This document shows, in pieces, positions 1 to 5,898 of a stretch of DNA of 5,898 bases. The first letter of the stretch is position 1, and each line of letters opens with the position of its first letter. A model generated the notes under the pieces. The model was given only the letters and a program-made list of their open reading frames with translations, had not been told where the DNA came from and made no database searches. The stretch comes from Hyphomicrobiales bacterium (GTDB taxonomy: Bacteria; Pseudomonadota; Alphaproteobacteria; Rhizobiales; Xanthobacteraceae), in NCBI GenBank assembly GCA_026400425.1, contig JAPLPC010000086.1:1-5898 (forward strand), written 5' to 3'. Both the position numbers and the translations under genes were made by a program.

Positions 1-803
1 ATGATCACCGTCGGCCGTTTCGGCAAAGCGTTGAGCGAGATGGTCAGCGTTTTGGCGCTGCGTTGATCGATCTCGAAGGTCTGGCCGATCTTCTGCATGA
101 AATCACTGAGCGGCGTCATGAAGCGGTGCATCGGCAGCACCACGGAGGCGCGCAGGCGCTTGGTGATGTCGGAGACGCCGTCGAGCGACATGGTGTAGCT
201 GCCGTCGATCGGCACCATCACGATGTCGAGCCGGCCGATGGCCGCAAAATGGCTTTCGTCGAGCTTGTGATGGAGATGGCCGAGATGGCCGATGCACAAC
301 CCGGCGACCTCGAAGATGAAGATGGAATTGCCGTCCTTGCGCATCTCGCCGCCGCTGTCGTCGCCGAGATAGCGGCGGATGTCGGTGGTGACGTTGCGGA
401 TGATGACGTCGCCGATGCGTTCGTGGATCTGCGCGGGCTGGCCGCTGTCGCCCCAGCCATGCAGCACGGTCTTGATGCGCGGATCGGGGTTGAGCGTGTA
501 ATGTGTGGAGTGGGCGCGGTTCATGGTCACCACGTCGGGCACGCGGTCGAGCCCGTATGCGCCGCTGTAGTCGGTGGCGATGGTCACGCCGCCGGGCGTC
601 TCGATGTAATAGGTGGAATGGCCGGCATAGGTGATGGAGACTTCATCGGCCTTGCTGGCCGTGCGGCGCAGGCTGACGGGGATGGCGCGCGGCGGGCGCT
701 CGGCCATCGCCAGGCACTCGCTGCCGCGTGCGGCGGTCTGGGCGTAAGATGGCGCGGCGATGCAAGTCGCGGCTAGAATGACGGCGGAGAGAAATCGCAG
801 CAT
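1..803 (-). CDS. exported MBL-fold (UlaG-like) metallo-hydrolase family protein, 3' end outside window
   Basis: The reading frame starts at the ATG complementary to 803-801 and stays open to the window edge, giving 267 residues without a stop. Residues 1-21 form a Sec signal peptide (MLRF, a hydrophobic core, then a PSYA-Q cleavage site), so the mature protein is probably periplasmic. The metallo-beta-lactamase fold is suggested by the strand and turn 'ITYAGHSTYYIETPGG' (about 57-72), TDYSG at 77-81, a His cluster GHLGHLHHK at 172-180, a DIVMVPIDG strand at 193-201, and VVLPMH at 221-226. This order resembles the UlaG-like (Lactamase_B_3) branch. The usual HxHxDH metal motif is replaced by RAHSTH at 96-101, so catalytic activity is uncertain and no substrate can be named. 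A GGAGA ribosome-binding site lies 10 bases upstream of the ATG (complement of 814-818). The gene is transcribed divergently from the permease at 1071. The fold assignment is fairly secure; the function is unknown. Confidence 0.85.
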   Translation of the reverse strand, partial: MLRFLSAVILAATCIAAPSYAQTAARGSECLAMAERPPRAIPVSLRRTASKADEVSITYAGHSTYYIETPGGVTIATDYSGAYGLDRVPDVVTMNRAHSTHYTLNPDPRIKTVLHGWGDSGQPAQIHERIGDVIIRNVTTDIRRYLGDDSGGEMRKDGNSIFIFEVAGLCIGHLGHLHHKLDESHFAAIGRLDIVMVPIDGSYTMSLDGVSDITKRLRASVVLPMHRFMTPLSDFMQKIGQTFEIDQRSAKTLTISLNALPKRPTVI

Positions 804-832
804 GGTCTGACGGTCTCCGGATTCCGGTCGTT

Positions 833-860
833 ACTGTATCGCCAAACCCGATCTCCGCAA
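833..860 (-). promoter_or_regulatory. candidate sigma70-type promoter of the MBL-fold gene
   Basis: On the minus strand, TTGCGG (complement of 855-860) and TACAGT (complement of 833-838) are separated by 16 bases, matching TTGnnn and TAnAnT. A start of transcription near 826 would leave a leader of about two dozen bases containing the GGAGA site at 814-818. The geometry is good, but the match is only partial and no experiment supports it. Confidence 0.35.
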
Positions 861-913
861 CGATTTGCTCTGCGGTGGGCACCAGGCGAGGGGCGCGCTG
901 ATGTCGCGGGCAT

Positions 914-970
914 TTCCGTCCTCGATTGGGCAAAGACGTGGATACCCGGCATACGCCGGGCATGACGGAA
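914..970. repeat. intergenic palindromic repeat element
   Basis: Two nested inverted repeats are visible. The outer arms are TTCCGTC (914-920) and GACGGAA (964-970). The inner hairpin is CCCGGC (945-950), loop ATAC, GCCGGG (955-960). Between them runs the segment 'ctcgattgggcaaagacgtg'. From memory, elements with this core and a variable GC-rich hairpin are scattered in many copies between genes of Bradyrhizobium and Rhodopseudomonas; this could not be checked here. It lies between two divergent genes and has no coding potential. A role in transcription termination or mRNA stability is possible but not shown: neither flanking gene is transcribed towards it, and no T-tract follows the hairpin. 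Confidence 0.65.
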
Positions 971-1009
971 TGAAACACCATGCGCAGCGCAGGCATGGCC
1001 GCGTGCGGC

Positions 1010-1038
1010 TTGACCCTGCGGCGTGCGACAGTCAGGTT
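1010..1038 (+). promoter_or_regulatory. weak promoter candidate for the DMT permease gene
   Basis: TTGACC (1010-1015) matches the -35 consensus at five of six positions. At a 17-base spacing stands CAGGTT (1033-1038), a poor -10 box. Transcription from here would begin near 1045, consistent with translation from the ATG at 1071 but not from the in-frame GTG at 1023. Only the -35 half is convincing. Confidence 0.2.
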
Positions 1039-1070
1039 CCGCGCCTTCTCTCGCGGATATTCCTGCCCTC

Positions 1071-1970
1071 ATGTTCACCGTCGCCTCGCTCTGGATACCC
1101 TTCACCATCATCGCCTCGCTGGGGCAGGTGGCGCGCAATGCCATGCAGCGCTCGCTCACCGGGCCGCTCGGCACCTGGGGGGCAACCAATATCCGGTTCC
1201 TGTTCGGTCTGCCGTTTGCGCTGGTGTTCTTCGCGGTCATCGTGCTCGTCACCGGCGATCGTGTGAGCTGGCCGACCCTGGCGTTCTGGCCGTGGCTGCT
1301 GCTCGGCGCGCTCAGCCAGATCTTTGCCACCGGCCTGATGCTGGCGGCGATGAACGAGCGCTCCTTCGTGGTCACCACCGCCTATCTGAAAACCGAGGCG
1401 ATCCAGACCGCGATCTTCGGCTTCGTGTTCCTCGGCGATCAGCTTACGGCGTTGCGCGTGGTGGCGATCCTGATCGCGACCGGCGGCGTCGTGGTCACCG
1501 CGTTGCGCCCGGGGGCGGCGCGCGATCTCGGCAATTTGCGTCCGACCCTTCTGGGCCTGGTTGCCGCCGCGGCCTTTGCGTGCTCCGCCGTCGGATTTCG
1601 CGGCGCCATCCTCACCGTGTCCGATGTGAGTTTCGTCACGGCTGCATCTTATGCGCTGGTGTGGGCGCTGTTGGTGCAGAGCGCGATCCTGACCGTGTAT
1701 CTGCTGCTGCGGGCGCCGCTGGTCCTGCGCAAAATTCTCGGCCTGTGGCGTCCGTCGATGCTGGCCGGCTTCGCGGGCGCCGCCGCCTCGCAATTCTGGT
1801 TCCTGGCCTTCGCGCTGACGGCGGCGGCCAATGTGCGCACGCTGGCGCTGGTCGAGGTGCTGTTCGCACAGGCGGTCGCGTATTATTCTTTCAAGCAGAC
1901 GCCGTCATGGCGCGAACTCGCCGGCGTGGCGCTGATCGTCATCGGCGTGGCGCTGTTGGTGGCGGCGTGA
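1071..1970 (+). CDS. DMT superfamily (EamA-like) inner-membrane transporter
   Basis: This 299-residue protein is almost entirely hydrophobic and fits the ten-helix drug/metabolite transporter layout: helices lie roughly at 7-22, 38-60, 68-92, 98-120, 127-145, 158-180, 187-212, 229-250, 252-272 and 280-298. The two halves show the internal duplication of EamA proteins. LGDQLTALRVVAILIATGGV (121-140) corresponds to FKQTPSWRELAGVALIVIGV (274-293), each being the short loop and final helix of its half. N-terminal features such as WIPFT, QVARNAMQRSLT and an N40-IRF helix entry are typical of bacterial DMT permeases. The substrate (metabolite, amine or drug) cannot be read from the sequence. The ATG at 1071 is preferred because the protein then opens directly into helix 1. 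An in-frame GTG at 1023 would add 16 residues and has no better ribosome-binding site; both candidates have weak ones. The gene stands alone, with the nuclease following 63 bases later. Confidence 0.9.
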   Translation: MFTVASLWIPFTIIASLGQVARNAMQRSLTGPLGTWGATNIRFLFGLPFALVFFAVIVLVTGDRVSWPTLAFWPWLLLGALSQIFATGLMLAAMNERSFVVTTAYLKTEAIQTAIFGFVFLGDQLTALRVVAILIATGGVVVTALRPGAARDLGNLRPTLLGLVAAAAFACSAVGFRGAILTVSDVSFVTAASYALVWALLVQSAILTVYLLLRAPLVLRKILGLWRPSMLAGFAGAAASQFWFLAFALTAAANVRTLALVEVLFAQAVAYYSFKQTPSWRELAGVALIVIGVALLVAA

Positions 1971-2033
1971 TGTCCCTTTCGCGTCACCGCACGCTGCGAT
2001 AGGACTGATGCTGGTCCTTCCGAGACGAGATCG

Positions 2034-2792
2034 ATGCGCATCCTGCCGCTGCTGCTTTTGCTGATGACGAGTCCCGCGATGGCGGCCGAAGCCATCGTCA
2101 AGGATGGCGACACCATCCAGATCGGCAACACCGCCTACAACCTTGCGGGAGTGGATGCGCCCGAAGTCGATCAACCGTGTATCGACGAACATGCGGACAA
2201 CTGGGCCTGCGGTGTCGAGGCGCGCGACCGGCTGGTGAAGCTGGTCGGCAAGCGCGAGGTGCGTTGCGAGGAACTCGGCGACGACAAGGCCGAGAAAGGC
2301 CGTCGCGCGGCGCTGTGCACCGTTGCGGGCGAGGCGATCAGCCTCAACCAGGCCGTGATCCAATCCGGCTTTGCGGTGAGTGCGGAGCCACCAGCCAAGG
2401 CCGGCGCCAAGGTCAAATTCCAGGCCGACGAGGCCGTGGCGAAGGACAAGCGACAGGGCCTGTGGCGCGGCTGTTTCGTGACGCCGGCGCAATTCCGCAC
2501 CAAGGGTGCGGACGCAGCGCTGCTCGGGTCCGCCTGCCGCAGCGACAAGGACAGGGAGATACGAGCCGCGCTGTTCCCGGCCGATCTGCCGATGCCGTCC
2601 GGCTGCAACATCCGCGCAAAGCAGGTCCGCCGTGCCAGGCTCACCGGCAATGTCGGCGTCTACCTGATCCCGCAATGTCAGAACTATGCTACCCAGCCGA
2701 AGCCGGACCGCTGGTTCTGCAGCGAGGACGACGCCCGCGCGGCCGGATACCGCAAGGCGCTCAACTGCCAGGCATCCGGCAGCCGCAAGTGA
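2034..2792 (+). CDS. secreted staphylococcal-nuclease-like protein with C-terminal Cys module, catalytic Arg35 equivalent replaced
   Basis: The 252-residue product starts with a clear Sec signal peptide (MRILPLLLLLMTSPAMA, cleavage before AEA) and should be periplasmic or secreted. Residues 20-150 follow the SNase (thermonuclease) fold: KDGDT at 23-27 supplies the calcium-binding Asp, GVDAPE at 39-44 supplies the second Asp (D41) and catalytic Glu (E44), KGRRAALC at 88-95 supplies the Arg87 equivalent (probably R90), and LNQAVIQSGFA at 104-114 is the conserved helix. The Arg35 position, normally the Arg of a 'xRLxGIDAPE' stretch, is Asn36 here. C49/C59 and C78/C95 may form disulfides in the periplasm. 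The C-terminal part (about 189-247: GCN, a GVYLIPQCQNYA strand, then WFCSEDDARAAGYRKA) resembles the small Cys-containing module of rhizobial ExoI-type nuclease-like proteins and of Ada-metal-binding or 'sunset'-like domains. The family call is solid. Nuclease activity is doubtful, and ExoI-like names would not imply a proven role in polysaccharide synthesis. Confidence 0.88.
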   Translation: MRILPLLLLLMTSPAMAAEAIVKDGDTIQIGNTAYNLAGVDAPEVDQPCIDEHADNWACGVEARDRLVKLVGKREVRCEELGDDKAEKGRRAALCTVAGEAISLNQAVIQSGFAVSAEPPAKAGAKVKFQADEAVAKDKRQGLWRGCFVTPAQFRTKGADAALLGSACRSDKDREIRAALFPADLPMPSGCNIRAKQVRRARLTGNVGVYLIPQCQNYATQPKPDRWFCSEDDARAAGYRKALNCQASGSRK

Positions 2793-2890
2793 GCCCATCG
2801 CCGGTGACGCTGGACCCGGGCGCGCGAACCTCGTAGCAAATCGCAACAGCTGGGAGGCATCGGGCGTGCATATTCCAGCCAGCGAAATCC

Positions 2891-2894
2891 GGAG
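2891..2894 (+). promoter_or_regulatory. ribosome-binding site that fixes the MoxR gene start
   Basis: GGAG stands 8 bases before the GTG at 2903, an ideal spacing. The alternative in-frame GTG at 2894 overlaps the last base of this GGAG and has no other site, so 2903 is preferred. Confidence 0.6.
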
Positions 2895-2902
2895 TGAAGC
2901 GC

Positions 2903-3853
2903 GTGGCCGAAAGCACCAGTTCGTCAGCATCGATCGAAGCCGTTGAGCGCGATCTGGCCTCGGCCGGCTATATTGCCAGCCGACAGATCGCCACCGCGGT
3001 CTATCTCGCCGACAAGATCGAGAAGCCGATCCTGGTCGAGGGGCCTGCCGGTGTCGGCAAGACCGAACTGGCGAAAGCCATCGCGGCGTCGCGTGGCCTC
3101 GAGATGATCCGCATGCAGTGCTATGAGGGGCTCGACGAGGCCAAGGCGCTGTATGAGTGGAAATACGCCAAGCAGCTGCTCTACACGCAGATCCTGAAGG
3201 ACAAGCTCGGCGAAGTGCTGGGCGATGCCGATACGCTGGCCAAGGCGCTGGATCAGCTGCATGCGTTCGGCGACGTGTTCTTCTCGAAGGAATTCGTCGA
3301 GCCGCGGCCGCTGCTGCGTGCGCTCGAACAGCCCAAGGGCTGCGTGCTGCTGATCGACGAAATCGACAAATCCGACGCCGAGTTCGAATCGCTGCTGCTG
3401 GAAATCCTGTCCGATTTCCAGGTCACCATTCCCGAACTCGGCACCATCGCGGCGGTGGTGAAGCCGACGGTGATCCTCACCTCCAACGGCGAACGCGATC
3501 TCGGCGATGCGTTAAAGCGCCGCTGCCTGCATCTGCATATCGGCTTCCCCGAGCCGAAGCTGGAAGAACGCATCGTTGAAACCCGGGTGCCCGGCGTGTC
3601 GGCCACCTTGCGCAAACAACTGGTCGGCTTCGTCAGCCAGTTGCGCACGCTGGATCTGAAGAAACTGCCATCGGTGAGCGAGACCATCGACTGGGCGAAA
3701 GTGCTGGTGCTGCTCGGCGCCTCCGATCTCGGCCATGAGATGGTGAAGGACACGCTCAACGTTCTGTTGAAGTATGAGGGCGATATCGAAGCGACGATGC
3801 CGAACGTCTCCACCTTCGTCGCCCAGTCCGGGCGGCAGGGCGTGTTCGGGTAG
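2903..3853 (+). CDS. MoxR-family AAA+ ATPase, CoxD-like
   Basis: This 316-residue cytoplasmic ATPase carries a complete set of AAA+ motifs: Walker A GPAGVGKT (47-54), Walker B VLLIDEID (148-155), sensor 1 in ILTSNGERDL (191-200, Asn195), and an arginine-finger region ALKRRC (203-208). The C-terminal part contains LPSVSETIDWAK (255-266), typical of the lid helices of MoxR proteins of the CoxD kind. MoxR ATPases act with VWA-domain proteins as chaperones that insert metals or remodel enzyme complexes. CoxD of Oligotropha carboxidovorans is needed to build the sulfur- and copper-containing active site of CO dehydrogenase. The partner here is the VWA gene that begins 3 bases after the stop. Translation starts at GTG 2903 because of the GGAG at 2891-2894. 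No motif is missing, so the ATPase should be active. No cox symbol is given because no CO dehydrogenase gene is visible; the client protein is unknown. Confidence 0.92.
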   Translation: MAESTSSSASIEAVERDLASAGYIASRQIATAVYLADKIEKPILVEGPAGVGKTELAKAIAASRGLEMIRMQCYEGLDEAKALYEWKYAKQLLYTQILKDKLGEVLGDADTLAKALDQLHAFGDVFFSKEFVEPRPLLRALEQPKGCVLLIDEIDKSDAEFESLLLEILSDFQVTIPELGTIAAVVKPTVILTSNGERDLGDALKRRCLHLHIGFPEPKLEERIVETRVPGVSATLRKQLVGFVSQLRTLDLKKLPSVSETIDWAKVLVLLGASDLGHEMVKDTLNVLLKYEGDIEATMPNVSTFVAQSGRQGVFG

Positions 3854-3856
3854 GTC

Positions 3857-5248
3857 ATGCGCGACACGCTGCATCGTTTCTTTCGGGCGGCGCGCGGGGC
3901 GGGCGTGCGCATTTCGCCGGCCGAAAGCATCGATGCCATGCGTGCTGCTGCCGAAGTCGGGCCGGGCGACCGCGCCATCCTGCGCGATGTGCTGTTGCTC
4001 ACCATGGCGAAATCCGGCGAGGAGAAAGCAGCGCTCGCCGCCTGTTTCGATGCATTCTTCACGCATCCAGAGTTCGAGCAGTCGCCACCGGCGAATGACG
4101 ATCAGCAGGACGCCGACGACGCGAGCGATGACGAGGCTGGCCAGGACCACGCCAATGCCGCTGCCGATGCGGCTTCCGCAGCGGGGCAGCCGGCCGAACT
4201 CGGCGCACTCGCGCAGATGCTGCTGGCGCAGGACCGCGCCGCCATCACGGCGGCATTGTCGAACGCGGCCAATGCGGCGAGCCTGAGCAATATCCGCGTC
4301 TTCACGCAACGTGGCCTGTTTGCCAGCCGCGTGCTCGAACAGCTCGGCATCGCGCAACTGCGCGATGATATCGACGCGCTCACGGCCAGCAACCCCGCCG
4401 ACGCCGAACGGCTCGCGGCAGGACTCGGCAGCCTGCGTGAGACCGTCAGCGAAATGGTGTCGCAGGCCTTGCTGCTGTATGGCCGCGAGGAGACCGAAGC
4501 GCTGCGCAACGAGATTCTGCGCAGCGCGCCGATGGCGCGGCTGGAGCAGCGCCAGATCGCGCAGATGCGCCTGCTGATCCGGCAGATCGCGCGCCGCCTG
4601 CGCGAGCGATTCAGCAAGCCACGCAAGCGCCAGCGTCGCGGCCATCTCGATGTCCGCCGCACCATGCGCCGCAATGCCGCCTGGGGCGGCGTGCCGTTTC
4701 TCACGGCCTGGAAGCGCCGTGATCGCGACAAGCCGAAGATCGTCGCCATCTGCGACGTCTCGGGCTCGGTGGCGCAGGTGTCGGACTTCCTCCCGCTGCT
4801 GATCCACAGCCTGCACGAAGTCGTGTCGGATGTGCGCTCTTTCGCGTTCTCCGGCCATCTGATCGAAGTCAGCGCGTTGCTGGAGAACAACAAGCCGGAA
4901 GAGGCGATGAAGCAGATCATGGCGTCGGTCGGCTACGGCTCGTCGGATTACGGCCGCTCCCTCGCCGATTTCGAAAAGGATTTCATGAGGGCGGTGACGC
5001 CGCAGACCACGGTGATCGTGCTCGGCGACGCCCGCAGCAATAATCTCGATCCGCGCGCGGATATTCTGCGCCGGATCGGCGAGCGTTCGAAGCGGCTGGT
5101 GTGGCTCAATCCCGAAAATCGCGTCAGCTGGGGTTTTGGCGATTCCGAAATGCCGCGCTATGCGACCTTCTGCAACGTGGTGCGCCAATGCGCGACGGCG
5201 CAGCAGCTGGAGCGCGCGGTGTCGGATATCGTGGCGACGTATCAGTAG
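3857..5248 (+). CDS. CoxE-like VWA-domain protein, partner of the MoxR ATPase
   Basis: This 463-residue protein has the CoxE architecture. An N-terminal helical part (1-75; 'RGAGVRISPAESIDAMRA' is typical) is followed by an acidic and Ala-rich linker (about 76-112, many Asp). A second helical, increasingly basic region ends in RKRQRRGHLDVRRTMRR with a nearby GG (about 256-278), the family signature before the VWA domain. The VWA domain (about 290-463) holds the metal-ion-dependent adhesion site: DVSGS (D300, S302, S304) and VIVLGDARSNN (D391). The third loop reads GYGSSDYGRSL (359-369), with Ser where many VWA domains have Thr. There is no signal peptide, so it should act in the cytoplasm, binding clients or membrane-associated targets for the ATPase. 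It starts 3 bases after the moxR-like stop with only a weak AGG nearby, which suggests translational coupling. It is somewhat longer than the roughly 400 residues I recall for O. carboxidovorans CoxE. Confidence 0.9.
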   Translation: MRDTLHRFFRAARGAGVRISPAESIDAMRAAAEVGPGDRAILRDVLLLTMAKSGEEKAALAACFDAFFTHPEFEQSPPANDDQQDADDASDDEAGQDHANAAADAASAAGQPAELGALAQMLLAQDRAAITAALSNAANAASLSNIRVFTQRGLFASRVLEQLGIAQLRDDIDALTASNPADAERLAAGLGSLRETVSEMVSQALLLYGREETEALRNEILRSAPMARLEQRQIAQMRLLIRQIARRLRERFSKPRKRQRRGHLDVRRTMRRNAAWGGVPFLTAWKRRDRDKPKIVAICDVSGSVAQVSDFLPLLIHSLHEVVSDVRSFAFSGHLIEVSALLENNKPEEAMKQIMASVGYGSSDYGRSLADFEKDFMRAVTPQTTVIVLGDARSNNLDPRADILRRIGERSKRLVWLNPENRVSWGFGDSEMPRYATFCNVVRQCATAQQLERAVSDIVATYQ

Positions 5249-5273
5249 CGCTCCCACCCTACAATTGTCGACC

Positions 5274-5279
5274 AGGAGA
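5274..5279 (+). promoter_or_regulatory. strong ribosome-binding site of the amidohydrolase gene
   Basis: AGGAGA lies 5 bases before the ATG at 5285 and is the best Shine-Dalgarno match in the window. It fixes the start and implies independent, efficient initiation on what is probably the same transcript as the VWA gene ending 36 bases upstream. Confidence 0.7.
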
Positions 5280-5284
5280 TACCG

Positions 5285-5898
5285 ATGTCGTCGATCGATA
5301 CCCTCTTCACATCCGCAAAATTCGCCGACGGCTCGCTGAACGACATCGCCGTCACGGCCGGTCGCATCAGTGCGATCACGCCGAGCGGCGGTGCTGTATC
5401 TGCCGCAAAGACCATCGATCTCGGTGGCACCCTCGTCATTCCGTCCTTCGTCGAAGGTCATGTTCATCTCGACACCAGTTTTCATGGCGATGTCTGGCGT
5501 CCGCATGTGCCGTATTCCAACGGCTTCAACGTGCAGGAGCGCGTCGCCGTCCAGGCCGACAACATGGCCAAGGCGGCACCGATGGCGGAGCGGGCGCGGA
5601 GCCAGCTCGAACTTTGCCTCGGCCATGGCAGCACGCGGATGCGCAGCCATGTGATGGTCGATGGCTCGGTTGGCTTGACATCGCTGGAGACCATTCTCGC
5701 GGTGCGCGAGGCGCATCGCGATGTCATGGATATCCAGCTGGTCGCCTTTCCGCAGAGCGGCATCCTGCGCAGCCCCGGCACGGCTGATCTGCTCGACGCT
5801 GCCTTCGATCTCGGCGCGGACGTCATCGGCGGGCTCGATCCCGGCGGCTTCGACTGCGACGTCGAGAAGCATCTCGACGTGGTGTTCGGCATCGCCGA
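5285..5898 (+). CDS. CodA-like amidohydrolase (cytosine-deaminase family), 3' end outside window
   Basis: The frame is open from ATG 5285 to the window edge, 204 residues of a protein that should be about 400 long. It begins with the small beta-sandwich typical of the amidohydrolase superfamily (FTSAKFADGSLNDIAVTAGRI) and enters the barrel at LVIPSFVEGHVHLDTSF (50-66), whose H59-x-H61 pair is the first metal ligand set. Further matches to E. coli CodA are RMRSHVMVD (118-126), IQLVAFPQSGIL (150-161, where the Gln corresponds to the substrate-binding Gln of CodA), and LGADVIGGLDP (176-186). CodA has an IPHFE-type sequence where this protein has LDPGGF (184-189), so it probably belongs to another branch, related to AtzC-like or uncharacterised deaminases and amidohydrolases. 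Cytosine is therefore not a safe substrate assignment. The later metal ligands and catalytic Asp lie outside the window. It is cytoplasmic and sits downstream of the ATPase-VWA pair on the same strand. Confidence 0.88.
   Translation, partial: MSSIDTLFTSAKFADGSLNDIAVTAGRISAITPSGGAVSAAKTIDLGGTLVIPSFVEGHVHLDTSFHGDVWRPHVPYSNGFNVQERVAVQADNMAKAAPMAERARSQLELCLGHGSTRMRSHVMVDGSVGLTSLETILAVREAHRDVMDIQLVAFPQSGILRSPGTADLLDAAFDLGADVIGGLDPGGFDCDVEKHLDVVFGIA

Noticed and set aside
63..776. A 237-codon plus-strand frame opposite the MBL-fold gene
   Set aside because: The minus strand encodes a protein with a signal peptide, a ribosome-binding site and a recognisable fold. The plus-strand translation is a low-complexity Ala/Gly/Asp/Val/His sequence without domain features.
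1023..1070. GTG at 1023 as the start of the permease
   Set aside because: It adds 16 hydrophilic residues before helix 1 and has no good ribosome-binding site. The ATG at 1071 gives the usual length and N-terminus, although its own site is weak too.
2001..2018. Hairpin AGGAC - 8-base loop - GTCCT after the permease gene, considered as a terminator
   Set aside because: The stem is only five pairs and is not followed by a T-tract, so it cannot be told from chance.
2793..2902. Search for a promoter or terminator between the nuclease and the ATPase gene
   Set aside because: No -35/-10 pair of adequate quality and no hairpin with a T-tract could be found in these 110 bases. Only the GGAG at 2891-2894 is supported.
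1905..2930. A 341-codon minus-strand frame opposite the nuclease gene
   Set aside because: It overlaps the whole nuclease gene and the ends of its neighbours, has no family features, and is explained by third-position GC bias.
5261..5268. ACAATTGT palindrome before the amidohydrolase gene, considered as an operator
   Set aside because: An eight-base palindrome is too short to support a regulator site and no second copy is seen nearby.
3512..5872. A 786-codon open frame on the minus strand opposite the ATPase, VWA and amidohydrolase genes
   Set aside because: Its translation is rich in Arg, His, Ala and Asp with no recognisable domain, as expected for the antisense of high-GC codons. The plus strand in the same place encodes three clear protein families with full motif sets.

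Overview
The window looks like chromosomal DNA of a high-GC alphaproteobacterium, most likely of the Bradyrhizobium / Rhodopseudomonas / Afipia group. This rests on the strong G/C bias at third codon positions, the protein families present, and an intergenic palindromic element (about 914-970) with the 'caaagacgtggat' core that I remember as a dispersed repeat of that group. No database search was possible, so the taxonomic call is inference.

Layout. (1) 1-803, minus strand: an exported metallo-beta-lactamase-fold protein, cut at its 3' end by the window edge. (2) 804-1070: a 267-base divergent intergenic region with a plausible sigma70-type promoter for the minus-strand gene, the palindromic element, and a weak promoter candidate for the plus-strand gene. 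(3) 1071-1970: a ten-helix DMT/EamA-type permease. (4) 2034-2792: a secreted staphylococcal-nuclease-like protein with a Cys-containing C-terminal module; the residue corresponding to catalytic Arg35 appears to be Asn. (5) 2793-2902: 110 bases with no convincing terminator or promoter, ending in a GGAG ribosome-binding site. (6) 2903-3853 and 3857-5248: a MoxR-family AAA+ ATPase and a CoxE-like von Willebrand factor A (VWA) protein, 3 bases apart. (7) 5285-5898: the N-terminal 204 residues of a CodA-like amidohydrolase, 36 bases after the VWA gene and behind a strong AGGAGA site, running off the right edge. No intergenic stretch exceeds 300 bases, and I see no tRNA, rRNA, CRISPR array, insertion sequence or integrase.

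How the genes may work together. The MoxR and VWA proteins match the CoxD/CoxE type of ATPase-adaptor pair. In carbon monoxide oxidisers, CoxD/CoxE help assemble the Mo-Cu active site of CO dehydrogenase. Here no molybdoenzyme gene is visible, and the gene directly downstream on the same strand encodes a metal-dependent amidohydrolase. The three genes may form an operon in which the ATPase-VWA pair matures or remodels a metalloenzyme, but that is inference. The left-hand genes (MBL-fold protein, permease, nuclease) look like independent accessory or housekeeping functions. The window is mostly ordinary. The points worth a second look are the nuclease substitution, the degenerate metal-binding motif of the MBL protein, and the cox-like pair next to a deaminase-family gene.
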